Assembly (NCBI RefSeq): GCF_029392075.1
Contig: NZ_CP113929.1
Coordinates: 682,001-746,000 of the forward strand
Direction of reading: 5' to 3'
DNA length: 64,000 nucleotides
From: Bifidobacterium sp. ESL0704
GTDB lineage: Bacteria > Actinomycetota > Actinomycetes > Actinomycetales > Bifidobacteriaceae
Position numbers and translations under genes: made by a program
Notes under the pieces: model-generated
What the model saw: the letters and a program-made list of their open reading frames with translations, nothing else
Database searches by the model: none
What the model was told of the DNA's origin: nothing
Part shown: piece by piece, positions 54,242 to 63,377 of the stretch
Numbering within the stretch: position 1 is the first letter of the stretch
Layout of the letters: every line of letters starts with the position of its first letter

Positions 54242-55177
54242 ATGAACACCAGAAAACCACTGATCATCGATACCGATCCTGGCATCGACGACGCCGCGGC
54301 CATCACCCTCCTGGTCGATGAGCCCAGCGTCGATATCAAACTCATCGCCTCGGTTTCGGGCAATGTCGGCATCGGGCACACCACCAACAACGCCCTGAAG
54401 CTGCTGACCTTCCTCGGCCGCAGGATTCCCGTCGCCCGCGGCGCAGCGGCACCGTTGATGCGCGACAACCGCTTCGCCACCGAAGCGCACGGCAAGGGCG
54501 GCATGGGCATGTTCGATTTCCCCGAGCCCGACACCACTCTGCTGACCGCCAACAACGCGGTCCTCGAGGAGCGTCGCGTGCTGATGGAAAGCGAGGAGCC
54601 GGTCACCCTGCTCACCTTGGGCCCGCTGACCAACATCGCCCTGCTGTTCGCCACCTTCCCGGAGGTCAAGGAACACGTCGAACGCATCGTGATGATGGGC
54701 GGCTCGACCGCTCGCGGCAATATCGGCGTCTATGGCGAATTCAACATCTCCGTCGACCCGGAAGCCGCGAAAATGGTCTTCCGCTCCGGCCTGCCGATCA
54801 CCATGGTCGGTCTCGACATCGGCCGCAAGGCTCATCTGGTCGTCGAAGACCTGGAAGACATGGAAGAGACCGGCGAGGTGGGCGTCATGATCGGCGCGCT
54901 GTTCCGCTCCTATGACGGCGGCCACATCGAAAACGGTATCAAGATGTACGATCCCTCCGCCGCACTGGCGATGGTCGAGCCCGATATGTTCACCATGCGC
55001 GACGCCTTCGTGGACGTGGAGATCTCCAGCCCGCTGACCCTCGGTGCCACCGTGGTCGACTACGACGGCATCGTCAGCAACAACCGCAACGTCTCCGTCT
55101 GTGTGGACGTTGACGTCGAACGGTTCCGCAAACGTTTCGTTCAGCGAATCGCATCCGTTGAACGAAAACAACAATAA
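54242..55177 (+). CDS. Ribonucleoside hydrolase (IunH/Rih family)
   Basis: A 311-aa nucleoside hydrolase that would split a ribonucleoside into base and ribose. The calcium-binding N-terminus IIDTDPGIDDAAAI (8-21) is intact, as are TLLTLGPLTNIALL, MMGGS and EFNISVDPEAA. The usual catalytic HDP near the C-terminus is replaced by YDP with Tyr236. AAGGGA precedes the ATG. It lies 108 bases after the ECF ATPases with no terminator, and 32 bases before an MFS porter, so transport and hydrolysis are probably coupled. Confidence 0.92.
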   Translation: MNTRKPLIIDTDPGIDDAAAITLLVDEPSVDIKLIASVSGNVGIGHTTNNALKLLTFLGRRIPVARGAAAPLMRDNRFATEAHGKGGMGMFDFPEPDTTLLTANNAVLEERRVLMESEEPVTLLTLGPLTNIALLFATFPEVKEHVERIVMMGGSTARGNIGVYGEFNISVDPEAAKMVFRSGLPITMVGLDIGRKAHLVVEDLEDMEETGEVGVMIGALFRSYDGGHIENGIKMYDPSAALAMVEPDMFTMRDAFVDVEISSPLTLGATVVDYDGIVSNNRNVSVCVDVDVERFRKRFVQRIASVERKQQ

Positions 55178-55209
55178 CCAACATACTTTTCGAAGGGAAA
55201 GGAAAGTAC

Positions 55210-56652
55210 ATGGCTGAAACAGCAGTCAAGGACCAGAGCAACGGGATACCGGTTCCTGAGGAGGGGACCCCGGAGTTCGAGAAAATGAACAAGATGACCA
55301 AGGTCGCCATCCCGATCATCCTGGCCATCTACACGTTGGGCGTGCTGCAGCAGCAGGCGTTCGGCATGATCTACGCGAACATCGGCAAGCAGCTGGGCCA
55401 GCCCGGCCTGGCGCCGCTGATCACCTCGATTCCCGGCATCGTGCTGGGCATCGTGTGCGTCATCTACGGTTCGCTAGGTGACTTCGTATCGCTGAAAAAG
55501 ATGGTGACCTACGGTACCATCGTCTTCGTTATCGGCTCCGCGCTCGGCTGCCTGGGTCAGCTGAGCATCTGGATCGTCATCGCCGCCCGCGTGTTGCAGT
55601 CCATCGGCTGGCAGGTCACCGGTTCCATCTTCCTGGTGCTGGTCTCCAAGTACGTCGAGAAGCGCAAGCGCGTGCTCTGGTACGGCGTCTTCGTCGCGGT
55701 CTTCCGTGTGGCGGCGGCTCTGGGCGTGTTCCTGGCCGGCTACATGACCCTGGTCGATTGGCGTTGGCTCTTCGGCGTCGGCATTCTCGCCGTCTTCGGC
55801 ATCCCGGCATTGGCCAAGAACCTTCCCGACCAGCACGCCGAGGGTGCTCACATCGACGGTGTCGGCTTCATCCTGATCGGCCTGTTCGCCGGTGCCGTGA
55901 CGATGTTCTTCACCGATATGAACTGGGCCTGGGGCATTGCGTGCATCGTCACGCTCGTCGCCTTCGTGGTCTACATCAACAAGGCCAAGAACCCGTTCAT
56001 CACCCCCAAGATGCTCGCCAATCCGGCTTTCGCCGTGACCATGACCGTCATCTTCATCGGTTACTTCTTCAGCTATACCTTGAACGCTGGCGTCAACAAC
56101 ATCGGTATGGACGTCTATGGCATCGATTCCTCGAAGGTCTCCAACCTCCTGGTCTGGTCCATCATCCTCGCCGCCATCATGGGCTTCGCCGCGGGTCCGA
56201 TCATCCAGAAGATCGGTCGCAAGGCTTCGGTCATCCTGGCGCTCGCCTGCATGGGCGGTGGCCTGATCGCCATTGCGTTCCTGATTCCCGCCGGCCAGAT
56301 CTGGGCACTCGCCGTGGCTCCTTGCATCTACTACTTCGGCACCTCCTTCTTCTATCAGCCGATCGTCGACACCGCGACGCTGACCGTGGAGGCGGAGGAG
56401 TCCGGACGTGCACTGGGCTTCAATGATTTGATCCAGGCGATCACCGGTTCCATCGGCGTCGCGCTCTTCGGCCAGATGATGACCAACAAGTCCATGGGCG
56501 GCGGCTCGATCGCGGGTACCGCTCCGGGCGCTGCTTCCTCGTACGCCAACGTGTTCATCATCGGCGGCGTGATCATCCTCGTGGCCATGCTGCTCTTCAT
56601 CTTCTCCATGAAGATGATCTACAGCCACTCCCGCGCGGAAAACAGCAAGTAA
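55210..56652 (+). CDS. MFS transporter linked to nucleoside hydrolase
   Basis: A 480-aa integral membrane protein with about fourteen predicted helices, resembling DHA2/EmrB-type MFS proteins (YGSLGDFVSLKKMVTYG as the A-motif region, and the proline/glycine-rich stretch RVAAALGVFLAGYM). It starts 32 bases after the nucleoside hydrolase with AAAGGAAAG before the ATG and is followed by a terminator, so it ends the operon. In this place it may import the nucleoside or export the released base; the homology alone fits an exporter equally well. Confidence 0.85.
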   Translation: MAETAVKDQSNGIPVPEEGTPEFEKMNKMTKVAIPIILAIYTLGVLQQQAFGMIYANIGKQLGQPGLAPLITSIPGIVLGIVCVIYGSLGDFVSLKKMVTYGTIVFVIGSALGCLGQLSIWIVIAARVLQSIGWQVTGSIFLVLVSKYVEKRKRVLWYGVFVAVFRVAAALGVFLAGYMTLVDWRWLFGVGILAVFGIPALAKNLPDQHAEGAHIDGVGFILIGLFAGAVTMFFTDMNWAWGIACIVTLVAFVVYINKAKNPFITPKMLANPAFAVTMTVIFIGYFFSYTLNAGVNNIGMDVYGIDSSKVSNLLVWSIILAAIMGFAAGPIIQKIGRKASVILALACMGGGLIAIAFLIPAGQIWALAVAPCIYYFGTSFFYQPIVDTATLTVEAEESGRALGFNDLIQAITGSIGVALFGQMMTNKSMGGGSIAGTAPGAASSYANVFIIGGVIILVAMLLFIFSMKMIYSHSRAENSK

Positions 56653-56707
56653 ATTGTGTGGTGCCTTCCGGGGCGTTGACCCGAGCCGGTAGGCGCCGCT
56701 AAAACAG

Positions 56708-56748
56708 TGTGTCCTGATTCCTTTTCGTCATTGGGGAATCAGGACACA
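56708..56748 (+). terminator. Terminator of the nucleoside operon
   Basis: Perfect 14-bp arms (56708-56721, 56735-56748) with a 13-base loop. Confidence 0.85.
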
Positions 56749-56843
56749 TTCGTATCTGCTGTGCGTCTCCGTTGGATTGCCGTGCGTCGAGGATGACGCC
56801 AAGCGGCACTCGCGACGGGTCTGCCTGACCGGCCATTGCGGCT

Positions 56844-57323
56844 TTACGATTTCACCAATCGCGTGATCGCGGCGATGGCCTCGTCCATCTTCTCGTCGGC
56901 GACCGGTCCGCCTTTGGCGGCGGCCGTGGCCACGCAGCTGTCGAGATGGTCGCCGAGCAACAGCAGCGCCACGGATTTCAGGGCGCTATTCGACGCGGCG
57001 ATCTGGGTGAGGATGTCGATGCAGTAGGTGTCGTTCTCGACCATCGCGGTGATCGCCCGTACCTGACCTTCGATGCGGCGCAGGCGGGTGACCAGCTTCT
57101 TCTTGTCGTGGACGTAGCCGACGTGGGCACATGGTTTCGAAGCGGTGTCGGGCTGTGTCGTGGTTAGTGTGGGGGATATATTGTCGCCATGTACGCAGGA
57201 ATGTGCCGATTGACCGGAACCTGCGGATTCGATACCGCCCATGGACTCTGTCGATTCCGGCGGCCTGGATTTGCTTGAGACTTTATTCGGGCGTGCACTT
57301 TCGTGCTGTATGGCTTGTTCCAT
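56844..57323 (-). CDS. csoR: CsoR-family copper-sensing repressor with extended N-terminus
   Basis: A 159-aa repressor. The all-helical CsoR core is residues about 70-159 (KKKLVTRLRRIEGQVRAIT), with the copper triad C101, H126 and C130. CsoR proteins release DNA on binding Cu(I). About 70 residues precede the core, far more than usual, and contain two metal-like clusters: H41, C43, H45 and C65, H67, H72. The long start is supported by AAGGAAGG 5-6 bases before ATG 57323. The gene is divergent from the cupredoxin-CopA unit, whose promoter contains a CsoR-type operator. Confidence 0.93.
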   Translation of the reverse strand: MEQAIQHESARPNKVSSKSRPPESTESMGGIESAGSGQSAHSCVHGDNISPTLTTTQPDTASKPCAHVGYVHDKKKLVTRLRRIEGQVRAITAMVENDTYCIDILTQIAASNSALKSVALLLLGDHLDSCVATAAAKGGPVADEKMDEAIAAITRLVKS

Positions 57324-57393
57324 CGTTGCCTTCCTTCCATCGAACGTTTCGGTCTGTTCGTGTATCGCCCATTGCGATGCTGAGCTGAATATA

Positions 57394-57423
57394 TTGACAT
57401 CATATACCCTAGGGGGGTATGCT
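57394..57423 (+). promoter_or_regulatory. Copper-responsive promoter with CsoR-type operator
   Basis: The -35 TTGACA (57394-57399) and -10 TATGCT (57418-57423) are 18 bases apart. Between them and overlapping the -10 is ATACCC-N5-GGGTAT (57404-57420), the G/C-tract dyad typical of CsoR operators. Bound repressor would block polymerase; copper would release it. Confidence 0.8.
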
Positions 57424-57490
57424 GAATTTCAGTTACGGCGAATACGACGAGGCTGCCGGAGGGTATTGCGGCGGCGGATTGTGAGGGGAT

Positions 57491-57883
57491 ATGGTTATCG
57501 ACATCGCAGTGATCCTGGTCGCCCTGATTGTAAGCGTGGTCATCGTCTGGTACTTCTTCGCGCCCCGCAAGGCCGCGCAGGCTAGCCGTGAAGGTGCGTT
57601 GCAGACGGCGCATATCGTGGTGAAAGGTGGCTATACGCCGGCCGAGATCGACGTGGAGGCCGGCTCGCCGGTCCGTCTGCAATTCGACCGTCAGGAGGAT
57701 GGCGAATGCTCCTCTCATGTCGTCTTCAGCGACCTCGGCATCGACCAGACCCTACCGCCGTTCACGACGACCGACGTCGAGTTCACGCCGAACAAGCCCG
57801 GTGATCTGCCGTATGCGTGCGGGATGAACATGTTGCACGGCATGGTGCATGTGCTGCCGAAGGGCGCGAAGGCAAAGGCCTAA
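57491..57883 (+). CDS. Membrane-anchored cupredoxin-like protein
   Basis: A 130-aa protein with one N-terminal membrane helix (3-23) and an outside cupredoxin-like domain. Candidate copper ligands are C73, H76, C110, M112, H116 and M118 in GECSSHVVF and YACGMNMLHGMV. GAGGGG precedes the ATG. It lies between the CsoR-type promoter and copA and probably hands copper to, or receives it from, the pump (inference). Confidence 0.87.
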   Translation: MVIDIAVILVALIVSVVIVWYFFAPRKAAQASREGALQTAHIVVKGGYTPAEIDVEAGSPVRLQFDRQEDGECSSHVVFSDLGIDQTLPPFTTTDVEFTPNKPGDLPYACGMNMLHGMVHVLPKGAKAKA

Positions 57884-58050
57884 GCAAAGAGTGCGTGCCT
57901 TGGCCGGAGTCTGGAGGCCGATAGCCGGATGTGGCTGTGGCGGCAGACGGCAAAGGGCTACGCCGGACACGATCGGCAGCGCGAGATTGAAACAGACCAT
58001 CTGGTCACCTCGTGAATATGGATGACCTGAACAATGATACGGAGCAGACA

Positions 58051-60474
58051 ATGAGTCAAGTCAGCGAACAAACGGCAACGCGATCTGCAACCAACGGACG
58101 GCGGCCCCGGACCGACGATCCGGAAGCGGTGCGCAAGGCCGAGATCAAAGCGCTCGAACGCAGGCTGGTCGTCGCCGCAGTGCTGACGATCCCGGTGTTC
58201 GTCTTCGCCATGTTCGGTATGTGGCTCAAAGCGTTCGTGCCCATGGGCGTCATCGACTTTTTCACCAATCCGTGGGTCGAGTTCCTTTTCATCACCCCGG
58301 TCATGTTCTATTCCGGCTGGCCGATTCACCGCACCGGCTGGCTGGCGCTCGCGCATCGCGCCCCGGAAATGAATTCGTTGGTGGCGCTGGGAACCGCCGC
58401 ATCGTATATGTATAGCGTCGTAGTCACCGTGGCGCCGGGAATCTTGCCTGCCAGCGCCCGCGAACCCTACTACGAATCCGTCGGCACCATCATCACGCTG
58501 ATGCTCTTGGGCCAGCTGCTCGAAGCCCACGCGCGTCTGGGAACCGGGGAGTCGATTCGTGCGCTGATCGGTCTCACGCCCAAAACCGCCCACGTCGTGC
58601 GCGACGGCAAGGAGTTTGACATCAACGCCGATAAGGTCGAAGTGGGCGATATCGTCGTTATCAAGCCGGGCGAGCAGCTGCCGGTCGACGGCAAGGTTAT
58701 TTCGGGCCGGACTTCCGTCGACGAATCCATGATCACCGGTGAGTCCATTCCGGTTGCCAAGGGCGAAGGCGATATCGTCACCGGTGCCACGATCAACGGC
58801 AACGGAACGTTGCGATATCGCGCCACCAAGGTCGGCCGTGACACCGTGCTCGCGCAGATCATCAAGCTGGTGCGCACCGCCCAGACCTCCAAGGCGCCGA
58901 TCCAGAAGCTTGCCGACAGGATCTCCGGCTACTTCGTGCCGGGCGTCATCCTCATCGCCATCTGGACGTTCGTGATCTGGTGGTTGTTCGGCCCCGCTCC
59001 GCAAGGGCTGTACGGACTCGTCTCCGCCGTGGCTGTTCTGGTCATCGCCTGCCCGTGCGCCTTGGGCATCGCCACCCCGCTTTCCGTGACGATTTCCACC
59101 GGCAAGGCCGCGCGTTTCGGTGTGCTCATCCGTTCCGCCGAGGCGCTGCAGACCGCGCATGACGTCGACACCGTTGTGCTCGACAAGACCGGCACGATAA
59201 CGCGCGGCAAGCCGGAACTGACCGATATCGGTTGGCTCGGGGATGTGCAAGCCGAAAATGCGGATGGCGCGACAGTCGAAAAAACGCAACAGGAACATCT
59301 GCTTTCCCTGATCGCCGGAGCCGAGCAGGTCTCCGAACACCCGCTGGCGCAGGCCATCGTCAAAGGTGCCGAGCAGCGCAAGCTGGACGTGCCGAAGGCG
59401 AATTCGTTCGAAGCCGTGCCGGGCAGCGGGGTGGTGGCGAAAGTCGGGGGTCATGACGTCATCGTCGGTAATGCCGCTTTGGTGAAAGACCGTCAAATCG
59501 GGATGCCGTATGACAAAACCGAAGCGCTGTTCGCCGATTACGCACGAAAAGGCAAGACGCCGATTCTGGCTGCCGTGGACGGCGCGTTGGTCGCTGTGCT
59601 GGCCGTGGCGGACACCGTCAAGCCGGACTCGGCCAAGGCGATTGCTGCGTTGCGCGAACGAGGGCTGCAGGTGGTCATGCTGACCGGTGACAACAAGACC
59701 ACCGCCCAAGCGATGGCCGATCAGGTGGGCGTGGACCGTGTCATCGCCGGTGTCCGCCCGGAACGCAAGGCCGCCGAAATCGTGCGGTTGCAAAACGAGG
59801 GGCACATCGTCGGCATGGTCGGCGACGGCATCAACGACGCCCCGGCGCTCGCGGCCGCCGATGTCGGATTCGCCATCGGCACGGGGACTGACGTGGCCAT
59901 CGAGTCCTCCGACATCACCTTGGTCTCCGGCAGTCTCACCGGCCTGGTTACCGCCATCGACCTGTCGCGTGCGGCCATGCGCAACATCAAGCAGAACCTT
60001 GGTTTCGCTTTCGGCTACAACGGCATCGGCATCCCGATCGCCGCCGGCATCCTCTACCCGTTCTGGCATATCATGCTCAATCCGATGATCGCCGGAGCTG
60101 CGATGGCGTTCTCCTCGCTTTCCGTGGTCTTGAACGCCAATCGTCTGCGCGGCTTCAACCCGGAGACACTCAAGCCCCGTCGCTTCACTTTCAAGCTGCG
60201 CGAACGTCATGTCGAGCTCAAAGATGCCGCACAATCTGTTGGCGTATCCAAAGATGCGCCACGCAACAACCAACCCGCGAAAGCGAAAGAAGGAACAACC
60301 ATGGATATGAACATGAACAGCGACGCCAACACCGTCAAGGACCCGGTCTGCGGCATGATGATCGACCCGAAGACCGCCGCCGGCAGCCAGGACTACAACG
60401 GCAAGACCTACTATTTCTGCAGCGACAACTGCGTGAAGAGCTTCGCCGCCGACCCGGCCAAGTATGTAGCTTGA
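58051..60474 (+). CDS. copA: Copper-translocating P1B-type ATPase with C-terminal YHS domain
   Basis: An 807-aa copper exporter. Membrane CPC motif C334-P-C336 ([11 protein letters not shown]), phosphorylation site DKTGT with D378, SEHPLAQ with the HP dipeptide, and [10 protein letters not shown] are present. The last helices carry FGYNGIGIP and [17 protein letters not shown], the Tyr-Asn/Met-Ser-Ser pattern of Cu(I) pumps. There is no N-terminal heavy-metal-associated domain. Instead, residues 751-807 form a YHS domain ([18 protein letters not shown]) joined by a polar linker. An ATG with AGGA 6 bases upstream lies exactly at residue 751. GTG 58012 and ATG 58018 are possible earlier starts; ATG 58051 has GGAGC upstream. 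It is under the CsoR-type promoter. Confidence 0.95.
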   Translation: MSQVSEQTATRSATNGRRPRTDDPEAVRKAEIKALERRLVVAAVLTIPVFVFAMFGMWLKAFVPMGVIDFFTNPWVEFLFITPVMFYSGWPIHRTGWLALAHRAPEMNSLVALGTAASYMYSVVVTVAPGILPASAREPYYESVGTIITLMLLGQLLEAHARLGTGESIRALIGLTPKTAHVVRDGKEFDINADKVEVGDIVVIKPGEQLPVDGKVISGRTSVDESMITGESIPVAKGEGDIVTGATINGNGTLRYRATKVGRDTVLAQIIKLVRTAQTSKAPIQKLADRISGYFVPGVILIAIWTFVIWWLFGPAPQGLYGLVSAVAVLVIACPCALGIATPLSVTISTGKAARFGVLIRSAEALQTAHDVDTVVLDKTGTITRGKPELTDIGWLGDVQAENADGATVEKTQQEHLLSLIAGAEQVSEHPLAQAIVKGAEQRKLDVPKANSFEAVPGSGVVAKVGGHDVIVGNAALVKDRQIGMPYDKTEALFADYARKGKTPILAAVDGALVAVLAVADTVKPDSAKAIAALRERGLQVVMLTGDNKTTAQAMADQVGVDRVIAGVRPERKAAEIVRLQNEGHIVGMVGDGINDAPALAAADVGFAIGTGTDVAIESSDITLVSGSLTGLVTAIDLSRAAMRNIKQNLGFAFGYNGIGIPIAAGILYPFWHIMLNPMIAGAAMAFSSLSVVLNANRLRGFNPETLKPRRFTFKLRERHVELKDAAQSVGVSKDAPRNNQPAKAKEGTTMDMNMNSDANTVKDPVCGMMIDPKTAAGSQDYNGKTYYFCSDNCVKSFAADPAKYVA
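60287..60303 (+). promoter_or_regulatory. Internal ribosome binding site and start within copA
   Basis: AAGAAGGA (60287-60294) followed 6 bases later by ATG 60301, in frame with copA, would yield a separate 57-aa YHS protein starting [12 protein letters not shown]. Confidence 0.55.
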
Positions 60475-60496
60475 AATCAAAGAATCAATAAGATTC

Positions 60497-60535
60497 AAGA
60501 CTGTGGCCGTCCCGATTGCGGACGGCCACAGTCTT
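60497..60535 (+). terminator. Terminator of the copper operon
   Basis: Perfect 16-bp arms (60497-60512, 60520-60535) with a 7-base loop, followed by TTCTA. The stretch 60536-61033 contains no intact gene; see the inverted repeat at 60668. Confidence 0.9.
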
Positions 60536-60667
60536 TTCTATGGAACGGCTCGCCCTGACCCGTGATTGTCAAAAGAAAGATGGAAATACGTGCGGTATCT
60601 GTTGGTGACCGCAGGTTGAAGTAAGCCATTCTGTTTCGACACGCCGGGAAATCCGCGGAATACCTTG

Positions 60668-60701
60668 TTTTGAGACTAAATATTATAAATATGTCTCAAA
60701 A
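60668..60701 (+). promoter_or_regulatory. Inverted repeat upstream of the heme operon
   Basis: Arms TTTTGAGAC (60668-60676) and GTCTCAAAA (60693-60701) are exact complements around a 16-base AT-only core that is itself nearly palindromic. It lies about 330 bases before chdC in a gene-free stretch and looks like a binding site for a dimeric regulator. Confidence 0.5.
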
Positions 60702-61033
60702 GCGCTTTTCGACGAGTAACATGTCTCTTGTGACTTGAGAAGTCAAACCTTCTAACAGTTATCGTAACAGACTTTTGATGTCATTGTCTGTGGTGATGGC
60801 CGTTTGCTATTTGCTGGCAGAAATGTCTGTTTTGGTTGATGTCATTGAGGTTTCTTGTCCTGATTGTAGTGGTCGGATAAGTTATCGCAAAGTAATAGCG
60901 GACATGATTGCTAGAAAGGCATGCAAGGTTTGACGTAACCGGTCGGATGTATCTTGCTGGTCTTGTCGACCATGACGTGCAGCAGCGCCGTGCCGAAAGC
61001 CGGCGGGCATATCCGTACGCAATCAAAGGAGAG

Positions 61034-61939
61034 ATGAGGGATATGCAAGATCCAGTAGCGACATTGGATGGTTGGTATTGCCTTGACCTGTGGTGGAAGA
61101 TGGATTGGCCGTCGTTCCAGAAGCAGGATGCCGAGGCGCAGCGTCGTGAGGTCGACCAGTTCAAGCAGATGCTTGCGCAGTTCGAGACCAACGAGGAAGC
61201 AGGCAAAGGAAGCTGGTATCTCTTCGACGTCAGCGGCCATAAGGGTGACCTCGGCCTGATCCTGTACCGCGAGACGTTGGATGAACTCAACGAAATCGAA
61301 AACCGTCTGGCAAAGCTGCCGTTGTCGGCGTTCATGACCAAAGCCGGTTCGTTCGTCTCGATAGGGGAGTCCGGCACCTACTCCGGCAAACCGAAAACCG
61401 AGCGTGGCTGGGGCTATGTCAGCCGTGCGGTCAAGCCGAAACTGCCGAAGAAGCCGTATGTCTGCTTCTATCCGATGTCCAAAACCCGCATCCCCGACGC
61501 CAACTGGTACACCCTGCCGTTCGAGCAGCGTCAGGCCTATATGAAGGATCATGGCAAGATTGGCCGTTCGTTCGGCGGACGCGTGCTGCCGTTCATCACC
61601 GGCGCGATGGGGCTAGATGACCACGAATGGGGCGTGCTGCTGCTGGCCGACGATCCGCTGGTCTTCAAGAAGATCATCGAAGCCATGCGTTACGCCGAAG
61701 CCAGCGCCGTCTACGGCGACTTCCCGTACTTCATCACCGGAACGTATCTGCCGGCCGAGGATCTGGATCATTTCTTCCTCGACGGCTGGGAAGTGAGCAA
61801 GCCGAAGCCGGGTGCGCGTCACACCATGGAAGGCGAGATCATTCCCGCAGGGGCCGATGAGCCGGTTTCTTCGTCATCCGACGCTCCCGCCTCCGCGTCT
61901 TCAACCGCGTCAGCCGCCGGGGCCGGCCATCATGAGTGA
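61034..61939 (+). CDS. chdC: Coproheme decarboxylase (ChdC/HemQ, chlorite dismutase fold)
   Basis: A 301-aa HemQ-type protein, the last enzyme of the coproporphyrin-dependent heme route, turning coproheme into heme b with peroxide. The conserved YPMSKTR block holds the radical Tyr and a propionate-binding Lys; MKDHGKIGRSFGGRV contains the probable heme-ligand His; GLDDHEWGVLLLADD and MRYAEASAVYGDFPYFITG are typical. A 30-residue Ser/Ala-rich tail follows, beyond normal length. AAAGGAG sits 2 bases before ATG 61034 and 11 before ATG 61043, so either start is possible. The stop overlaps the next gene by 8 bases. Confidence 0.93.
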   Translation: MRDMQDPVATLDGWYCLDLWWKMDWPSFQKQDAEAQRREVDQFKQMLAQFETNEEAGKGSWYLFDVSGHKGDLGLILYRETLDELNEIENRLAKLPLSAFMTKAGSFVSIGESGTYSGKPKTERGWGYVSRAVKPKLPKKPYVCFYPMSKTRIPDANWYTLPFEQRQAYMKDHGKIGRSFGGRVLPFITGAMGLDDHEWGVLLLADDPLVFKKIIEAMRYAEASAVYGDFPYFITGTYLPAEDLDHFFLDGWEVSKPKPGARHTMEGEIIPAGADEPVSSSSDAPASASSTASAAGAGHHE

Positions 61940-63377
61940 TGCTGCCTCCCAAGCCCAAACCAAGGCGGCTGGGACAACCGATGCGGCGAAGGCTTTGGGG
62001 CAAGCCATACGCAAGCCCCCGATCTGGTTCTACGCTCTGGTCGTTTTCGTCACCCAGCTCGACAGCGGCTCGGCGGGCACCCTGCTTTCCTCGATCGCCA
62101 AGACCTTCGGCCTGACCACGCTGGGCTCCTCCTGGGTGGCCGGCATCTACACGCTGGGCCTTGTGGTAGGCACGCCGATCATGGCGAACCTTTCCGACAC
62201 CCGCGGCACCAAGAAGGTCTTCCTTTGGGAGCTCAGCTTCTGGTTCGTCGGCTGCCTGATCATTGCGCTGGCACCCGTATATCCGCTGATGCTCGCCGGC
62301 CGCTTCATCCAGGCCATCGGCGACAGCGGGATCATGGTGCTCGCGATGAGCGAGCTGATGCAAGCCGCCCGCAGCAATCACCAAGGGCGCAGGGTCTCCC
62401 TCGTCGGCGTGGTCGCGGGGCTTTCCGCCATCGCCGGGCCGGCGCTCGCAGGTATGGCGATCGGGATGGCCAAGGACTGGCGTGCCTTCTATTGCGGCAT
62501 GCTTCCCGTTCTGCTCATCCTTTTCGTCCTGGCTTGGTTCGTGATGGATAACCAGCTGGCGGCAACCGCTTCGAAAACCGATCTGGCGGGCCTGTGCTCG
62601 TTCTCGGTGGCGCTGCTGACGCTGATGCTCGCCATCACCTTGAGCCAGCATTTCCAGCAGTACTGGGTCGTGGTTCTTCTGCTCTTCGTCATCGCCGTGG
62701 TCGCGTTCCTGATTTTCCTATACTGCGAAAAGAGGCTTGACGAGGGCGCGATGCCGTTCCTGCCGATCAGCCTGTTCCGTCACCGCTCCTACGTGCTCAC
62801 CCTCGTACTCGCGATGGTCGGCGGCAGCCTCTTCTCGCTGTTCGTCTATATTCCCACTTACGTTCACGTCGTCTTCCATCTATCCAAGGCGCTTTCCGGC
62901 ATGACCATGATGGGCACCGGGCTGGGCAGCCTGATCGGTGCGTACATCGGCGGCATTTTCGTCGACAAACTCGGCAACAAGAAAGCCCTGATCGTTTCGA
63001 GCGCCATCAACGCTATTTCCGTTATCGGCATGCTCCTGACCTCCAACAGTCTGCCGGCGTTCTTCGTGCTCTCGACGCTCTTCGGCCTCGGCCTCGGTGC
63101 CTTCATGTCCTCGCCGCTGCAGGTCATCGCCGGCCGGCTTGCCGCACCTGACCAACGCATGCAGGCCATCGGAGGTGTCTCGGCCTGCAAGAAAATCGGC
63201 ATGACCATCGCTCCGCTCGTCTTCGCCTCGGCCATGCTCGTCGGCAGCGTGAACGGCAACCCGACGCTGACCTCCTTCCGCGCCATGTTCCTGGTCGCGC
63301 TGGCGATCACCGTGGTGTGCATCGTGCTGACCCTATTCGTCCCCTTCAACAAAGGAACCATCGATTATGACAAGTGA
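61932..63377 (+). CDS. MFS transporter inside the heme operon
   Basis: A 481-aa protein with about fourteen helices (DHA2-like; first helices LDSGSAGTLLSSIAKTFGL, A motif ANLSDTRGTKKVFLWE, RFIQAIGDSGIM). Its start overlaps the chdC stop and its end overlaps the ferrochelatase start by 11 bases, so the three proteins are probably made together. A transporter between the last two heme enzymes suggests movement of a porphyrin, coproheme or heme; the direction cannot be told from sequence. Confidence 0.88.
   Translation: MSDAASQAQTKAAGTTDAAKALGQAIRKPPIWFYALVVFVTQLDSGSAGTLLSSIAKTFGLTTLGSSWVAGIYTLGLVVGTPIMANLSDTRGTKKVFLWELSFWFVGCLIIALAPVYPLMLAGRFIQAIGDSGIMVLAMSELMQAARSNHQGRRVSLVGVVAGLSAIAGPALAGMAIGMAKDWRAFYCGMLPVLLILFVLAWFVMDNQLAATASKTDLAGLCSFSVALLTLMLAITLSQHFQQYWVVVLLLFVIAVVAFLIFLYCEKRLDEGAMPFLPISLFRHRSYVLTLVLAMVGGSLFSLFVYIPTYVHVVFHLSKALSGMTMMGTGLGSLIGAYIGGIFVDKLGNKKALIVSSAINAISVIGMLLTSNSLPAFFVLSTLFGLGLGAFMSSPLQVIAGRLAAPDQRMQAIGGVSACKKIGMTIAPLVFASAMLVGSVNGNPTLTSFRAMFLVALAITVVCIVLTLFVPFNKGTIDYDK

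Noticed and set aside
57958..60498. An 846-codon open frame antisense to copA
   Set aside because: copA is unambiguous; the antisense product has no recognisable family and no ribosome site.
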